This document shows, one piece after another, positions 37,233 to 46,782 of a DNA stretch of 64,000 nt. The notes below the pieces were generated by a model, which was given only the letters and a program-made list of their open reading frames with translations, did not search any database and was not told where the DNA came from. The position numbers were made by a program, and so were the translations under genes. Source of the DNA: Pseudomonas sp. Q1-7 (lineage in GTDB: Bacteria; Pseudomonadota; Gammaproteobacteria; Pseudomonadales; Pseudomonadaceae); contig NZ_CP116304.1 in assembly GCF_028010285.1 (NCBI RefSeq), positions 2,744,501-2,808,500 of the forward strand, given 5' to 3'. How positions within the stretch are numbered: position 1 is the first letter of the stretch; every line of letters starts with the position of its first letter.

Positions 37233-38597
37233 ATGGAATCCATCAACAATCTGGTGAATCAGATCAACGGCCTCGTCTGGGGACCGCCCATGCTGGTCGC
37301 CATCCTCGGTACCGGCCTGTTCCTCATGGCCTTCCTGCGCTTCATGCCGCTGCTGCGAATCGGCACCGGTTTCCGCCTGCTCTGGCAGGGACGTGCCAAG
37401 GGTGACGACGAAAGCGGCGAGATCAGCCCCTTCCAGGCCCTCATGACCTGTCTCGCCGCGACCGTCGGCACGGGCAACATCGCCGGCGTGGCCACGGCCA
37501 TCTTCCTCGGCGGCCCGGGTGCGCTGTTCTGGATGTGGTGCACCGCCCTGGTGGGCATGGCCACCAAGTACGCCGAAGTGGTGCTGGCGGTGCACTACCG
37601 CGAGAAGGACGAGCGCAACGAACACGTCGGCGGTCCGATGTACGCCATCAAGAATGGCCTGGGCAAGAAGTGGCTCTGGCTGGGCTCCGCGTTCGCCCTC
37701 TTCGGTGGCCTGGCCGGCTTCGGCATCGGCAACATGGTCCAGGTCAACAGCATGGCCCATGCCCTGGAGTCCACCTTCAGCATTCCCTTCTGGGTCACCG
37801 GTGTTGCCACCATGGTGGTCACCGGTCTGGTGATCCTCGGTGGCATTCGCCGCATCGGCAAGGTGGCCGAGGCCCTGGTGCCTTTCATGTGCGTCGCTTA
37901 CATCGTCGCCTCGGTGACCGTGCTGATCATCAATGTCGACGCCATCCCCGGCGCCTTCCAGTTGATCTTCACCCATGCCTTCAGCCCGGCGGCGGCCACC
38001 GGCGGCTTCGCCGGCGCGGCGGTGATGGCGGCGATCCGCTTCGGCGTGGCCCGTGGCATCTTCTCCAACGAGGCGGGTCTTGGCACCGCCGGTATCGCCC
38101 AGGCCGCCGGCACCACCAACAGCCCGGTGCGTTCGGGCCTGATCGGCATGCTCGGGACCTTCATCGATACCCTGATCATCTGCACCATGACCGGCCTGGT
38201 GATCATCTGCTCCGGTGCCTGGACCAGCGGCCAGAGCGGCGCGGCCCTGTCCGCCGCGGCCTTCGAATCGGCCCTGCCGGGGTTCGGCGCCGTCGTCCTC
38301 AGCCTCGCCCTGGTGGTCTTCGCCTACACCACCATCCTCGGTTGGAGCTATTACGGCGAACGCTGCTGGGAGTTCCTGGTGGGCACCAAGGCGATCCTGC
38401 CGTTCCGAATCGTGTGGGTGCTGGCCATTCCCTTCGGCGCCGTGGCGCAGCTGGATTTCGCCTGGCTGCTGGCCGACACCCTCAACGGCCTGATGGCCCT
38501 GCCGAACCTGCTCGCGCTGCTGCTGCTCAGCCCGGTCGTGCTGAAGCTGACCCGCGAGTACTTCGCCAGGGCGGCGAAGCAGGCGGAAATGTCCTGA
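37233..38597 (+). CDS. Sodium:alanine symporter (AGCS family)
   Basis: 454-aa inner-membrane Na+/amino-acid (alanine or glycine) symporter with about 11 helices. Family signatures are ATVGTGNIAGVATAIFLGGP (near residue 80), GGPMYAIKNGLG, RGIFSNEAGLGTAGIAQAA and TTILGWSYYGERCWEFL. ATG at 37233 follows AAGGAG; the longer open frame is leader sequence. A terminator overlaps its stop codon. Order with tpx downstream is recalled from PA2533-PA2532. Confidence 0.94.
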   Translation: MESINNLVNQINGLVWGPPMLVAILGTGLFLMAFLRFMPLLRIGTGFRLLWQGRAKGDDESGEISPFQALMTCLAATVGTGNIAGVATAIFLGGPGALFWMWCTALVGMATKYAEVVLAVHYREKDERNEHVGGPMYAIKNGLGKKWLWLGSAFALFGGLAGFGIGNMVQVNSMAHALESTFSIPFWVTGVATMVVTGLVILGGIRRIGKVAEALVPFMCVAYIVASVTVLIINVDAIPGAFQLIFTHAFSPAAATGGFAGAAVMAAIRFGVARGIFSNEAGLGTAGIAQAAGTTNSPVRSGLIGMLGTFIDTLIICTMTGLVIICSGAWTSGQSGAALSAAAFESALPGFGAVVLSLALVVFAYTTILGWSYYGERCWEFLVGTKAILPFRIVWVLAIPFGAVAQLDFAWLLADTLNGLMALPNLLALLLLSPVVLKLTREYFARAAKQAEMS

Positions 38598-38616
38598 CCT
38601 CTAGGTCAGGACTTTT
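38592..38616 (+). terminator. Terminator overlapping the symporter stop codon
   Basis: TCCTGACCT-CT-AGGTCAGGA perfect nine-base stem followed by CTTTT; the TGA stop is within the left arm. Confidence 0.8.
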
Positions 38617-38678
38617 GCCGCCGAGCGTGCTTAACTTGACGTCTTCGTACAACCCCACCTGAAACAAGGATCGATGCA

Positions 38679-39176
38679 ATGGCTCAAGTAACCCTCAAGG
38701 GCAACCCGATCAACGTCGACGGCCAGCTGCCGCAGAAAGGCCAGCAGGCCCCGGCCTTCAGCCTGGTCGGCGGCGATTTGTCCGACGTGACCCTGGCCAG
38801 CCTGAGCGGCAAGCGCAAGGTGCTGAACATTTTCCCGAGCGTCGACACCCCGACCTGCGCCACCTCCGTGCGCAAGTTCAACGTCGAGGCCAGCAAGCTG
38901 GCCAACACCGTGGTCCTGTGCATCTCCGCCGACCTGCCGTTCGCCCAGAAGCGCTTCTGCGGCGCCGAAGGCCTGGAGAACGTGGTGAACCTGTCCACCC
39001 TGCGCGGTGCCAGCTTCCTCAAGGACTACGGCGTCGCCATCGCCAGCGGCCCCCTGGCCGGCCTCGCCGCCCGCGCCGTGGTGGTGCTGGACGAGAACGA
39101 CAAGGTGCTGCACAGCGAGCTGGTGGGTGAAATCGCCGACGAGCCGAACTACGCGGCGGCCATCGCCGCCCTGTAA
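38679..39176 (+). CDS. tpx: Thiol peroxidase
   Basis: 165-aa atypical 2-Cys peroxiredoxin that reduces peroxides in the periplasm/cytoplasm using thioredoxin. The peroxidatic Cys60 is in [15 protein letters not shown] and the resolving Cys94 in [10 protein letters not shown], at the normal positions for Tpx; the length is also typical. ATG at 38679 follows AAGGA. Monocistronic, bounded by terminators on both sides. Confidence 0.96.
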   Translation: MAQVTLKGNPINVDGQLPQKGQQAPAFSLVGGDLSDVTLASLSGKRKVLNIFPSVDTPTCATSVRKFNVEASKLANTVVLCISADLPFAQKRFCGAEGLENVVNLSTLRGASFLKDYGVAIASGPLAGLAARAVVVLDENDKVLHSELVGEIADEPNYAAAIAAL

Positions 39177-39194
39177 GGGATCGGCGAAACGAAG

Positions 39195-39221
39195 AAGGGA
39201 GGCCTCGGACCTCCCTTTTTT
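39195..39221 (+). terminator. Rho-independent terminator of tpx
   Basis: AGGGAGG-CCTCGGA-CCTCCCT stem followed by TTTTT, about 20 bases after the stop. Confidence 0.92.
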
Positions 39222-39349
39222 GTGCGTGCGGATCGGGCAGGCTGTATGGGTTTCGCTCCGCTCGCGGAACGCCGCCCGACCCATCCTGCGGCGCTGTGCC
39301 ATCCGTTCGGTCTTGCTCCCACAGGGTTCGGGTGCCTCGGCGGAGGCTC

Positions 39350-39394
39350 TTGTGGGGGCGAATTCATTCGCCAAGGACAGCGTAGCTGTCCCAG
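39350..39394. repeat. REP element next to the tldE stop
   Basis: TGTGGGGGCGAATTCATTCGCC then GGACAGCGTAGCTGTCC. It ends four bases from the minus-strand stop codon at 39398. The preceding stretch 39222-39349 contains only diffuse partial inverted repeats. Confidence 0.8.
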
Positions 39395-39397
39395 CAA

Positions 39398-40726
39398 CTA
39401 AAGCGTCAGTTTCAGGCTCCTCACCAGTGCCCCCGGCAGCAGTGCCGACCAGGTCTGGCGTTCGCCGTAGGTGCTGCTGGACAGGCGCAACTGGCGTTCC
39501 ACGGTGAGGGCTTCGAGCTGGTCGCCGAGCAGGCTGAACAGGCTGTCGTCGAAGCGCATGGTGTCCACCGGCGCCCGGATCTGGCCGTCTTCCACCCAGA
39601 AGGTGGCGAAGCGGGTCATGCCGGTCATCCGCGCGGCGGGCAGGTCGGACCAGTTCAGGTACCAGAGGTTGCCGATGTAGAGGCCCGTGCCCAGCCTTTG
39701 CAGCGCATCGGCCTGGGGCAGGGCACCGCCGCCCATGACCAGCGACTGGGGCGCTTCATTGGCCTCGGCGCAGTTGGCGGTGAGGCCGTATTCGCGGGCG
39801 CTGCGGGGGTAGACCAGTTGCCCCGCCAGCTGCCCGTTGCGCACCAGCGCCGTATCGCTGCGTGGCGCGCCTTCGGGGCCGAAGGCCGGGGCGAGGGCGC
39901 CGGCCACCTGTTCGTCCAGGTTCAGCAAGGGGCTGAGACGCGCGCCACCGCCCTGCAGGCGTTGCAGCGGGCTCTCCTTGTTGGCCAGGGCGCGGGCAGA
40001 GAAACCGGTCGAGGCGAGCATGCCCAGCACTTCGTCGAGGGCCGCCGGCGCCAGGTAGGCGCGATAGGCGCCCGGCTGCAGGTGGCGCACCGGCTTGCCC
40101 AGGTGGTCGAGCTGCTGGCGGGCCAGGGCGAAGCGATGGGCGAATTCGGCGGCATCCCAGCGGGCGCCGGCATAATCGGCCTTCACCGCCTGGTGGTTGG
40201 CGTGGAACAGGCTCCAGTCGAAGTTGAAGCAGGGCGCGGTGTGCCAGCCGAAGGCACCGAAGCTGTTGGCGAACCCCCGGTACAGCGGGCCGGCGGCATA
40301 GATGCCGACCAGATCGAGGCCGCTGGCGGCGTTGTCGATGGCCGCCAGCACGCCGGCGCCATCGGGCAGGCTGGCCGGGTCCACCGAGCGGCGGTGCCAG
40401 GCCGAGCGTTCCACCTGCAGGTAAGGGTCCGGCGGCAGTTGGCCGATGACCAGGCGTAACTGCACCAGGCCGTCGGCCAGGCGCTGGCGGTCGCTCTCCT
40501 GGTCGCCGGAGAGGGTGACGGCAATTTCCGCGCTGCGTTCGTCGCGGATCAGTCGCAGGCGGCCACTGGCCTGGGTCACGTGGCCGGCCTGGCGCACCCG
40601 GGCGCGGTTGAAGCGGATGAACTCGGAGTCTTCGGCGCTGTACCACAGGCTGAAGTCCTCGCCGGCCTGCAGGCTGGCGCCCAGGCTCTCGGCCAGGGCG
40701 GTGAAGCGGGATTCTGCGTCGGCCAT
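39398..40726 (-). CDS. TldE/PmbA-type subunit of the TldD-TldE metalloprotease
   Basis: 442-aa member of the TldD/PmbA family lacking the zinc-binding HExxxH motif, so the non-catalytic partner. The family C-terminal domain is clear (GLYIGNLWYLNWSDLPAARM, TRFATFWVEDGQI). The complex degrades or trims peptides (for example modified microcin precursors or CcdA). ATG at 40726 follows GGAGGAG and shares one base with the stop of the tldD-like gene (TGATG), implying translational coupling. The open frame extends further upstream only as antisense noise. Confidence 0.88.
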   Translation of the reverse strand: MADAESRFTALAESLGASLQAGEDFSLWYSAEDSEFIRFNRARVRQAGHVTQASGRLRLIRDERSAEIAVTLSGDQESDRQRLADGLVQLRLVIGQLPPDPYLQVERSAWHRRSVDPASLPDGAGVLAAIDNAASGLDLVGIYAAGPLYRGFANSFGAFGWHTAPCFNFDWSLFHANHQAVKADYAGARWDAAEFAHRFALARQQLDHLGKPVRHLQPGAYRAYLAPAALDEVLGMLASTGFSARALANKESPLQRLQGGGARLSPLLNLDEQVAGALAPAFGPEGAPRSDTALVRNGQLAGQLVYPRSAREYGLTANCAEANEAPQSLVMGGGALPQADALQRLGTGLYIGNLWYLNWSDLPAARMTGMTRFATFWVEDGQIRAPVDTMRFDDSLFSLLGDQLEALTVERQLRLSSSTYGERQTWSALLPGALVRSLKLTL

Positions 40727-42159
40727 CACTGGGCTCCTCCAAAGACTTCCACCTGTCTGAAGACGCATGCGGGCGAGGCGTGGCCCACGCGCACCACCTG
40801 GTTGGGCTCGCCCTTGCCGCACCAGGGCGTACCGTGGACCTCGACGGTGCTGGCATCGCCGACGGCCACCAGGTTGCGCCAGAACGGCGCGGAAACGCCC
40901 CGGTAGTTGGGGTTCTTCACCACGCCCTTGAGTTCGCCGTTCTCGATCAGTCGGCCCCATTCGCAGCCGAACTGGAACTTGTTGCGGGCATCGTCGATGG
41001 ACCAGGACCGGTTGGTGCTCATCAGTACGCCGTGCTCGATGCCGCCGATGAGCTGATCGAGGCTGCGGTCGCCGGGCTCCAGATTGAGGTTGGCCATACG
41101 GTCGATGGGCGCGCGGTTCCAACTGCCCGCCCGACTGTTGGCCACGCCCGGCAGGCCGCTGCGTTGCTGCGAGAGCGCACCGCCCAGGGGGCGCAGCAGC
41201 AGCCCGTCCTTGATGAGCATTTCCTTGCGCGCAGGCATGCCGTCGTCATCGAAGCTGTAGCTGGCCAGTTCCTCGGGAATGCCGGGGTCGAAACTCACAT
41301 TCAGCAGCGGCGAGCCGTACTGGTAGCGACCGAAGTCTTCCAGGCCGATGAAGCTGGTGCCGGCGTAGTTGCGCTCGTCGCCGAGGATGCGGTCCAGCTC
41401 CAGCGGATGGCCGATGGATTCGTGGATCTGCAGCAGCATCTGGTCCGGCATCAGCAGCAGGTCGGTGAGGCCGCTCGGCGTATTCGGCGCCAGCAGCAGT
41501 TGCAGCGCCTCGTCCGCCACCCGCGCCGCCGCGCCGGCGAAGCCCAGGCGCTGGAGCACCTCGGCGCCGCCCTGTTGGCCGCTGTGATAGCCGCCGAAAC
41601 TGCGGCTCTGGCTGTCGTGGCCGTCGAAGACGGTGACGCTGATGCCGGGGTAAGTGAATCGCAGGTCCTGCCACTGCTCGGCACCGGCGCTGTTGAGGTA
41701 GAGCTGCTCGTGACGCTCGCTGCCGATGTACAGGGTCCAGTTGACCAGGCGCGGGTCGGCGGGAAGGGTGGCCGACTCTTCGGCCAGCAGTTCGAAGCGT
41801 TCGGCGAGGCCGGGGAAGGGCTGCTCCAGGCCGGGCGACTGGTAGCGGGCCTTGGACTGGGGAGGCGTCAGGCGGCTGTGATCCACCAGGGCGTAGCGAG
41901 CAATCCGGCGGGCCAGTTCCTCCGCCCGTTCCAGGGCCCGTTGCAGACCAGCGAGGCTGAGGTCGGTGGTGGCGGCATAGGCTTCCACCCCGGCCAGCCG
42001 CGCGCTGAGCATGGCACCCATATCCTGGCCGAGGCTGGGCGGCTCGGCCACGCCACGGCGCAGCCGGGCGTGCTCGGTGCGCTGGCGGACGATGCGCAAC
42101 GCGTGGAACTCCGCCTGGGTGTGCAGCGCGGCGAAGTGCTGGCGGCAACTTGCGAACAC
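40726..42159 (-). CDS. TldD-type zinc metalloprotease subunit
   Basis: 477-aa catalytic partner of the TldD/TldE protease. The zinc motif H246-E-S-I-G-H251 is present within LLQIHESIGHPLELDRILGD, with the third ligand expected in the conserved C-terminal region (NKFQFGCEWGRLIENGELKG). GTG at 42159 is proposed as the start because AGGAG lies six bases upstream; the ATG at 42183 has no Shine-Dalgarno. It overlaps the tldE-like gene by one base. Confidence 0.88.
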   Translation of the reverse strand: MFASCRQHFAALHTQAEFHALRIVRQRTEHARLRRGVAEPPSLGQDMGAMLSARLAGVEAYAATTDLSLAGLQRALERAEELARRIARYALVDHSRLTPPQSKARYQSPGLEQPFPGLAERFELLAEESATLPADPRLVNWTLYIGSERHEQLYLNSAGAEQWQDLRFTYPGISVTVFDGHDSQSRSFGGYHSGQQGGAEVLQRLGFAGAAARVADEALQLLLAPNTPSGLTDLLLMPDQMLLQIHESIGHPLELDRILGDERNYAGTSFIGLEDFGRYQYGSPLLNVSFDPGIPEELASYSFDDDGMPARKEMLIKDGLLLRPLGGALSQQRSGLPGVANSRAGSWNRAPIDRMANLNLEPGDRSLDQLIGGIEHGVLMSTNRSWSIDDARNKFQFGCEWGRLIENGELKGVVKNPNYRGVSAPFWRNLVAVGDASTVEVHGTPWCGKGEPNQVVRVGHASPACVFRQVEVFGGAQ

Positions 42160-42247
42160 GGAACGCTCCTGGCCCGGCGACATCAAACGGGACCGCGACG
42201 AAAGGGCGGCTATCGGTCAGTAAGGATAGTGTGTCGCGTAAGCCCTT

Positions 42248-42267
42248 GGTAAATAGCCGGTAAATAG
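42248..42267. promoter_or_regulatory. Direct repeat upstream of muxA
   Basis: GGTAAATAG occurs twice with a 2-base spacer (42248-42256, 42259-42267), i.e. one helical turn apart, 60 bases before the muxA start in the divergent tldD/muxA gap. Candidate regulator site, no regulator identified. Confidence 0.4.
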
Positions 42268-42327
42268 ACTTTGCCTTCTGCTTTCAACTGCTTATCGTTC
42301 ACGCTCTCGCACATTTCGACCTGAACC

Positions 42328-43596
42328 ATGTCCCCGATTACTGAGCAAACCCGCAATTCCCGTTCCCTCCGCAACTGGCTGGCCATCGCCGTCGGACTGT
42401 TGGCCCTGCTGCTGCTGATTTGGTGGTTCTGGCCTGATAGCGCCGCCAAGCCGAACCAGCAGGGCGGTCGCGGAGGCCCCGGGCGTCCGGGCTTCGGTGC
42501 CTTCTCCGGCCCGGTGCCAGTGCGCGTGGCCACCATCACCCAGGCGGATTTTCCGGTCTATCTCAAGGCCCTCGGCACCGTGACTGCGCTGAACACGGTG
42601 AACGTGCGTGGCCGCGTCGACGGTGAACTGGTCAAGCTGCAGTTCGAGGAAGGCCAGCAGGTCAAGGCCGGCGACCTGCTGGCGGTGATCGACCCGCGCC
42701 CCTATCAGGTGGCCCTGCAACAGGCCGAAGGCACCCTGGCGCAGAACCGCGCTCAGTTGAAGAACGCCGAGATCGACCTGGCCCGCTACCGTGGCTTGTA
42801 CGCCGAGGACAGCATCGCCAAGCAGACCCTGGATACCCAGGAAGCCCTGGTGGCGCAGTATCGCGGGACCATCAAGAGCAACGAGGCGGCGGTTGCCGAG
42901 GCCCGGCTCAACCTCGGCTTCACCCAGGTGCGCGCGCCCATCGCGGGTCGCCTCGGTCTGCGCCAGGTCGACCTGGGCAACCTGGTCAGCAGCGGTGACA
43001 CCACCCCGCTGGTGGTGATCACCCAGACCAAGCCCATCAGCGTCGCCTTCACCCTGCCCGAAGGCCAGTTGCCGGCGGTGGTCAGCCGTTACCGCGCCGG
43101 CGAGCCCCTGGTGGTAGAGGCCTGGGACCGTAGCGACAAGGTCAGGCAGGCCGAAGGCGTGCTGCAAAGCCTGGACAACCAGATCGACACGACCACCGGC
43201 ACGCTCAAGCTCAAGGCGCGCTTCGCCAACGACGACGAAATCCTGTTCCCCAACCAGTTCGTCAACGTGCGCCTGCGCGCCGAGCTGTTGCCGCAAGCCG
43301 TGCTGATTCCGTCGGCGGCCGTTCAGTTCGGCAGCCAGGGCAGCTTCGCCTACGTGATGGACGGCGAGAAGAAGGTCAAGGTGCGCAAGCTGGAAACCGG
43401 CCCGGACGATGGCGAACGCACCGTGGTCAGGAGCGGCCTGCAGCCCGGCGAGCGGGTGGTGCTGGAAGGCACCGACCGCCTGCGCGACGGCAGCGAGGTG
43501 GAAGTGGTGCACGACGCCGACGAGGTGCCCGCGCAGCCCACTGAGCAATTGCAGGGCGTCCGTCCCGAAGGCCGCGACAAGAAAGGCGGCGTATGA
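42328..43596 (+). CDS. muxA: RND efflux periplasmic adaptor MuxA
   Basis: 422-aa membrane-fusion protein linking the two inner-membrane pumps to the outer-membrane channel. It has an N-terminal membrane anchor ([20 protein letters not shown]), a lipoyl/biotinyl-like domain ([20 protein letters not shown]), an alpha-hairpin coiled coil, then beta-barrel and membrane-proximal domains ([17 protein letters not shown]). It is MdtA-like. The order adaptor, two RND pumps, TolC-like protein identifies MuxABC-OpmB, a Pseudomonas exporter of aztreonam, novobiocin, macrolides and related drugs. Its stop overlaps muxB by 4 bases (ATGA). Confidence 0.93.
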   Translation: MSPITEQTRNSRSLRNWLAIAVGLLALLLLIWWFWPDSAAKPNQQGGRGGPGRPGFGAFSGPVPVRVATITQADFPVYLKALGTVTALNTVNVRGRVDGELVKLQFEEGQQVKAGDLLAVIDPRPYQVALQQAEGTLAQNRAQLKNAEIDLARYRGLYAEDSIAKQTLDTQEALVAQYRGTIKSNEAAVAEARLNLGFTQVRAPIAGRLGLRQVDLGNLVSSGDTTPLVVITQTKPISVAFTLPEGQLPAVVSRYRAGEPLVVEAWDRSDKVRQAEGVLQSLDNQIDTTTGTLKLKARFANDDEILFPNQFVNVRLRAELLPQAVLIPSAAVQFGSQGSFAYVMDGEKKVKVRKLETGPDDGERTVVRSGLQPGERVVLEGTDRLRDGSEVEVVHDADEVPAQPTEQLQGVRPEGRDKKGGV

Positions 43597-46500
43597 ACCT
43601 CTCCCGCCTGTTCATCCTGCGGCCGGTCGCCACCACCCTGAGCATGCTGGCGATTCTCCTCGCCGGCCTGATCGCCTACCGCCTGCTGCCGGTTGCGGCG
43701 CTGCCGGAAGTGGATTACCCGACTATCCGCGTCCTCACCCTCTATCCGGGCGCCAGCCCGGACGTGATGACCAGCGCCGTCACCGCGCCGCTGGAGCGCC
43801 AGTTCGGGCAGATGCCGGGGCTGACGCAGATGTCCTCCACCAGCTCCGGCGGCGCGTCGGTGATCACCCTGCGCTTCAGCCTGGAGGTTCAGCTGGACGT
43901 CGCCGAGCAGGAAGTCCAGGCGGCCATCAACGCCGCCAGCAACCTGCTGCCCAACGACCTGCCGGCGCCGCCGGTGTACAACAAGGTCAACCCGGCCGAT
44001 ACGCCGGTGCTGACCCTCGCCATCAGCTCGAAGACCATGCCGCTGCCCAAGCTGCATAACCTGGTGGATACGCGCATGGCGCAGAAGCTGGCGCAGATCA
44101 ACGGCGTCGGCATGGTCAGCATCGCCGGTGGCCAGCGCCAGGCCGTACGCATCCGCGTCAACCCCGAGGCCCTGGCGGCCAACGGCCTGAACCTGTCCGA
44201 CGTGCGCAGCCTGGTGGGCGCCTCCAACGTCAACCAGCCCAAGGGCAACTTCGACGGCCCGACCCGCGTCTCGATGCTGGACGCCAATGACCAGCTCAAG
44301 TCCGCCGAGGAATACGCCAACCTCATCCTCGCCTACAACAACGGCGCCGCCCTGCGCCTGAAGGATGTCGCCGAGATCGTCGACGGCGCCGAAAACGAGC
44401 GCCTGGCCGCCTGGGCCAACCAGAACGAGGCGGTGCTGCTGAACATCCAGCGCCAGCCCGGCGCCAACGTGATCGAAGTGGTGGACCGCATCCAGGCGCT
44501 GCTGCCGGCGATCACCGCCAACCTGCCGGCGGGCCTCGACGTGGTGGTGCTCACCGACCGCACCCAGACCATCCGCGCCGCCATCACCGACGTGCGCCAC
44601 GAACTGTTCCTCGCCATCGCCCTGGTGGTGATGGTGACCTTCCTGTTCCTGCGTCGCCTCAGTGCCACCCTCATTCCGTCCATCGCCGTGCCGCTGTCCC
44701 TGGTGGGCACCTTCGCGGTGATGTACCTGGCCGGCTTCTCCATCAACAACCTGACGCTGATGGCGCTGACCATCGCCACCGGCTTCGTGGTGGACGATGC
44801 CATCGTCATGCTGGAGAACATCGCCCGCCACCTGGAAGAAGGCGAGACACCGCTCAACGCTGCCCTGAAAGGTGCGAAGCAGATCGGCTTCACCCTGATC
44901 TCGCTGACCTTCTCGCTGATCGCCGTACTGATCCCGCTGCTGTTCATGGCCGATGTGGTGGGCCGGTTGTTCCGCGAGTTCGCCATCACCCTGGCGGTGG
45001 CCATCCTGATTTCCCTGGTGGTGTCGCTGACCCTGACGCCGATGATGTGCGCGCGCCTGCTCAAGCGCGAAGGCAAAGCACAGCAGGGCGGCTTCTACAC
45101 GGCCAGCGGCGCCTTCATCGACGGCATGATCGAGCGCTACGGCCGTGGCCTGACCTGGACCCTCAGGCACCAGGGCCTGACCCTGCTGGTGGCGATCGGC
45201 ACCCTGGCGCTCACCGTGGTGCTCTACCTCGCCGTGCCCAAGGGCTTCTTCCCGGTGCAGGACACCGGCGTCATCCAGGGCATCACCGAAGCGCCGCAAT
45301 CGGTCTCGTTCCGCTCCATGAGCGAGCGCCAGCAGAAGGTCGCCGCGCTGATCCTCAAGGACCCGGCGGTGGCCAGCCTGACCTCCTACATCGGCGTCGA
45401 CGGCGACAACGTCACCCTCAACAGCGGCCGCATGCTGATCAACCTGAAGCCCCACGGCGAGCGCGACGTCACCGCCAGCGAAGTGATCCAGCGCCTGCAG
45501 CCCGAGTTGGAGCGGCAGAGCGATATCCGCCTTTACCTGCAACCGGTGCAGGACCTGACCATCGAAGACCGGGTCAGCCGCACCCAGTTCCAGTTCAGCC
45601 TGGAATCCCCCGACGCCGACCTGCTCAACGCGTGGACAGTGAAGTTGGTGGACGCCCTGCGCCAGCGGCCGGAACTCGCCGATGTGGCCAGCGACCTGCA
45701 GGACAAGGGCCTGCAGGTCTACCTGAATATCGACCGCGACATGGCCGGGCGCCTGGGCGTGGAAATTTCCGCCATCACCGACGCCCTCTACGACGCCTTC
45801 GGCCAGCGGCAGATCTCCACCATCTTCACCCAGGCCAGCCAGTACCGCGTGGTGCTGGAATCCGCCGCCGGCGAGGTGATCGGGCCGCAGGCCCTGCAGC
45901 AGATCCACGTCGCCAACCGCGATGGGGCGCAGGTCCCGCTGTCGGCCCTGGCCCGCGTCGAGGAGCGCCAGACGCAGTTGGCGATCAACCATATCGGCCA
46001 GTTCCCGGCGGTGACCCTGTCCTTCAACCTCGCGCCCGGCGTGGCCCTGGGCGAGGCGGTGGAGGTGATCCAGCGGACACAGCAGGAAATCGGCATGCCC
46101 GAAGGCGTGCAGACTCGCTTCCAGGGCGCGGCGGCGGCCTTCCAGGCGTCGCTGTCCAGCACCCTGCTGTTGATCCTCGCCGCCGTGGTGACCATGTACA
46201 TCGTCCTGGGCGTGCTCTACGAGAGCTACATCCACCCGGTGACCATCCTCTCCACGCTGCCCTCGGCCGGCGTCGGCGCCTTGCTGGCACTGCTGCTCAC
46301 GGGCAATGACCTGGGCCTGATCGCCATCATCGGCATCATCCTGCTGATCGGCATCGTCAAGAAGAACGCGATCATGATGATCGACTTCGCCCTGGAGGCC
46401 GAACGCAAGCAGGGCATGGCCCCCGAAGCGGCCATCTACCAGGCGGCGCTGCTGCGTTTCCGGCCGATCCTGATGACCACCCTGGCGGCCCTGTTCGGCG

Positions 46501-46685
46501 CCATCCCGCTGATGCTCGCCACCGGCTCCGGCGCCGAACTGCGCCAGCCGCTCGGTCTGGTGATGGTCGGCGGCCTGCTGCTGTCCCAGGTGCTGACGCT
46601 GTTCACCACGCCGGTGATCTACCTGGCCTTCGATCGCCTGTCGCGCCGCTTCACCGGCCGCAGCGCGGCGGGGGTGGCGGTATGA
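43593..46685 (+). CDS. muxB: RND multidrug pump subunit MuxB
   Basis: 1030-aa inner-membrane proton-driven HAE1/MdtB-type transporter. The usual 12-helix layout is present, with the TM4 proton-relay pair in [17 protein letters not shown], a large periplasmic porter domain and the duplicated C-terminal half ([18 protein letters not shown]). Works as a heteromultimer with MuxC. ATG at 43593 overlaps the muxA stop. Confidence 0.95.
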   Translation: MNLSRLFILRPVATTLSMLAILLAGLIAYRLLPVAALPEVDYPTIRVLTLYPGASPDVMTSAVTAPLERQFGQMPGLTQMSSTSSGGASVITLRFSLEVQLDVAEQEVQAAINAASNLLPNDLPAPPVYNKVNPADTPVLTLAISSKTMPLPKLHNLVDTRMAQKLAQINGVGMVSIAGGQRQAVRIRVNPEALAANGLNLSDVRSLVGASNVNQPKGNFDGPTRVSMLDANDQLKSAEEYANLILAYNNGAALRLKDVAEIVDGAENERLAAWANQNEAVLLNIQRQPGANVIEVVDRIQALLPAITANLPAGLDVVVLTDRTQTIRAAITDVRHELFLAIALVVMVTFLFLRRLSATLIPSIAVPLSLVGTFAVMYLAGFSINNLTLMALTIATGFVVDDAIVMLENIARHLEEGETPLNAALKGAKQIGFTLISLTFSLIAVLIPLLFMADVVGRLFREFAITLAVAILISLVVSLTLTPMMCARLLKREGKAQQGGFYTASGAFIDGMIERYGRGLTWTLRHQGLTLLVAIGTLALTVVLYLAVPKGFFPVQDTGVIQGITEAPQSVSFRSMSERQQKVAALILKDPAVASLTSYIGVDGDNVTLNSGRMLINLKPHGERDVTASEVIQRLQPELERQSDIRLYLQPVQDLTIEDRVSRTQFQFSLESPDADLLNAWTVKLVDALRQRPELADVASDLQDKGLQVYLNIDRDMAGRLGVEISAITDALYDAFGQRQISTIFTQASQYRVVLESAAGEVIGPQALQQIHVANRDGAQVPLSALARVEERQTQLAINHIGQFPAVTLSFNLAPGVALGEAVEVIQRTQQEIGMPEGVQTRFQGAAAAFQASLSSTLLLILAAVVTMYIVLGVLYESYIHPVTILSTLPSAGVGALLALLLTGNDLGLIAIIGIILLIGIVKKNAIMMIDFALEAERKQGMAPEAAIYQAALLRFRPILMTTLAALFGAIPLMLATGSGAELRQPLGLVMVGGLLLSQVLTLFTTPVIYLAFDRLSRRFTGRSAAGVAV

Positions 46686-46699
46686 GCCGCGTTCGCGCC

Positions 46700-46782
46700 C
46701 GCTGGCTGCTTGTCTCTCCGCTCCCGCTCGCGGGAGAGGAACCGGGGGAGAGGGGGCTCATGCCCCGCTCGGACGCTCAGCC
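46700..46782. repeat. Palindromic CT/GA-rich element between muxB and muxC
   Basis: Contains CTCTCCGCTCCCGCTCGCGG / GGAGAG inverted parts and GGGGGAGAGGGGGC. It belongs to a dispersed family also seen near 16662 and 56549. It fills the 97-base gap inside the mux operon and could give a stable mRNA hairpin. Confidence 0.55.
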
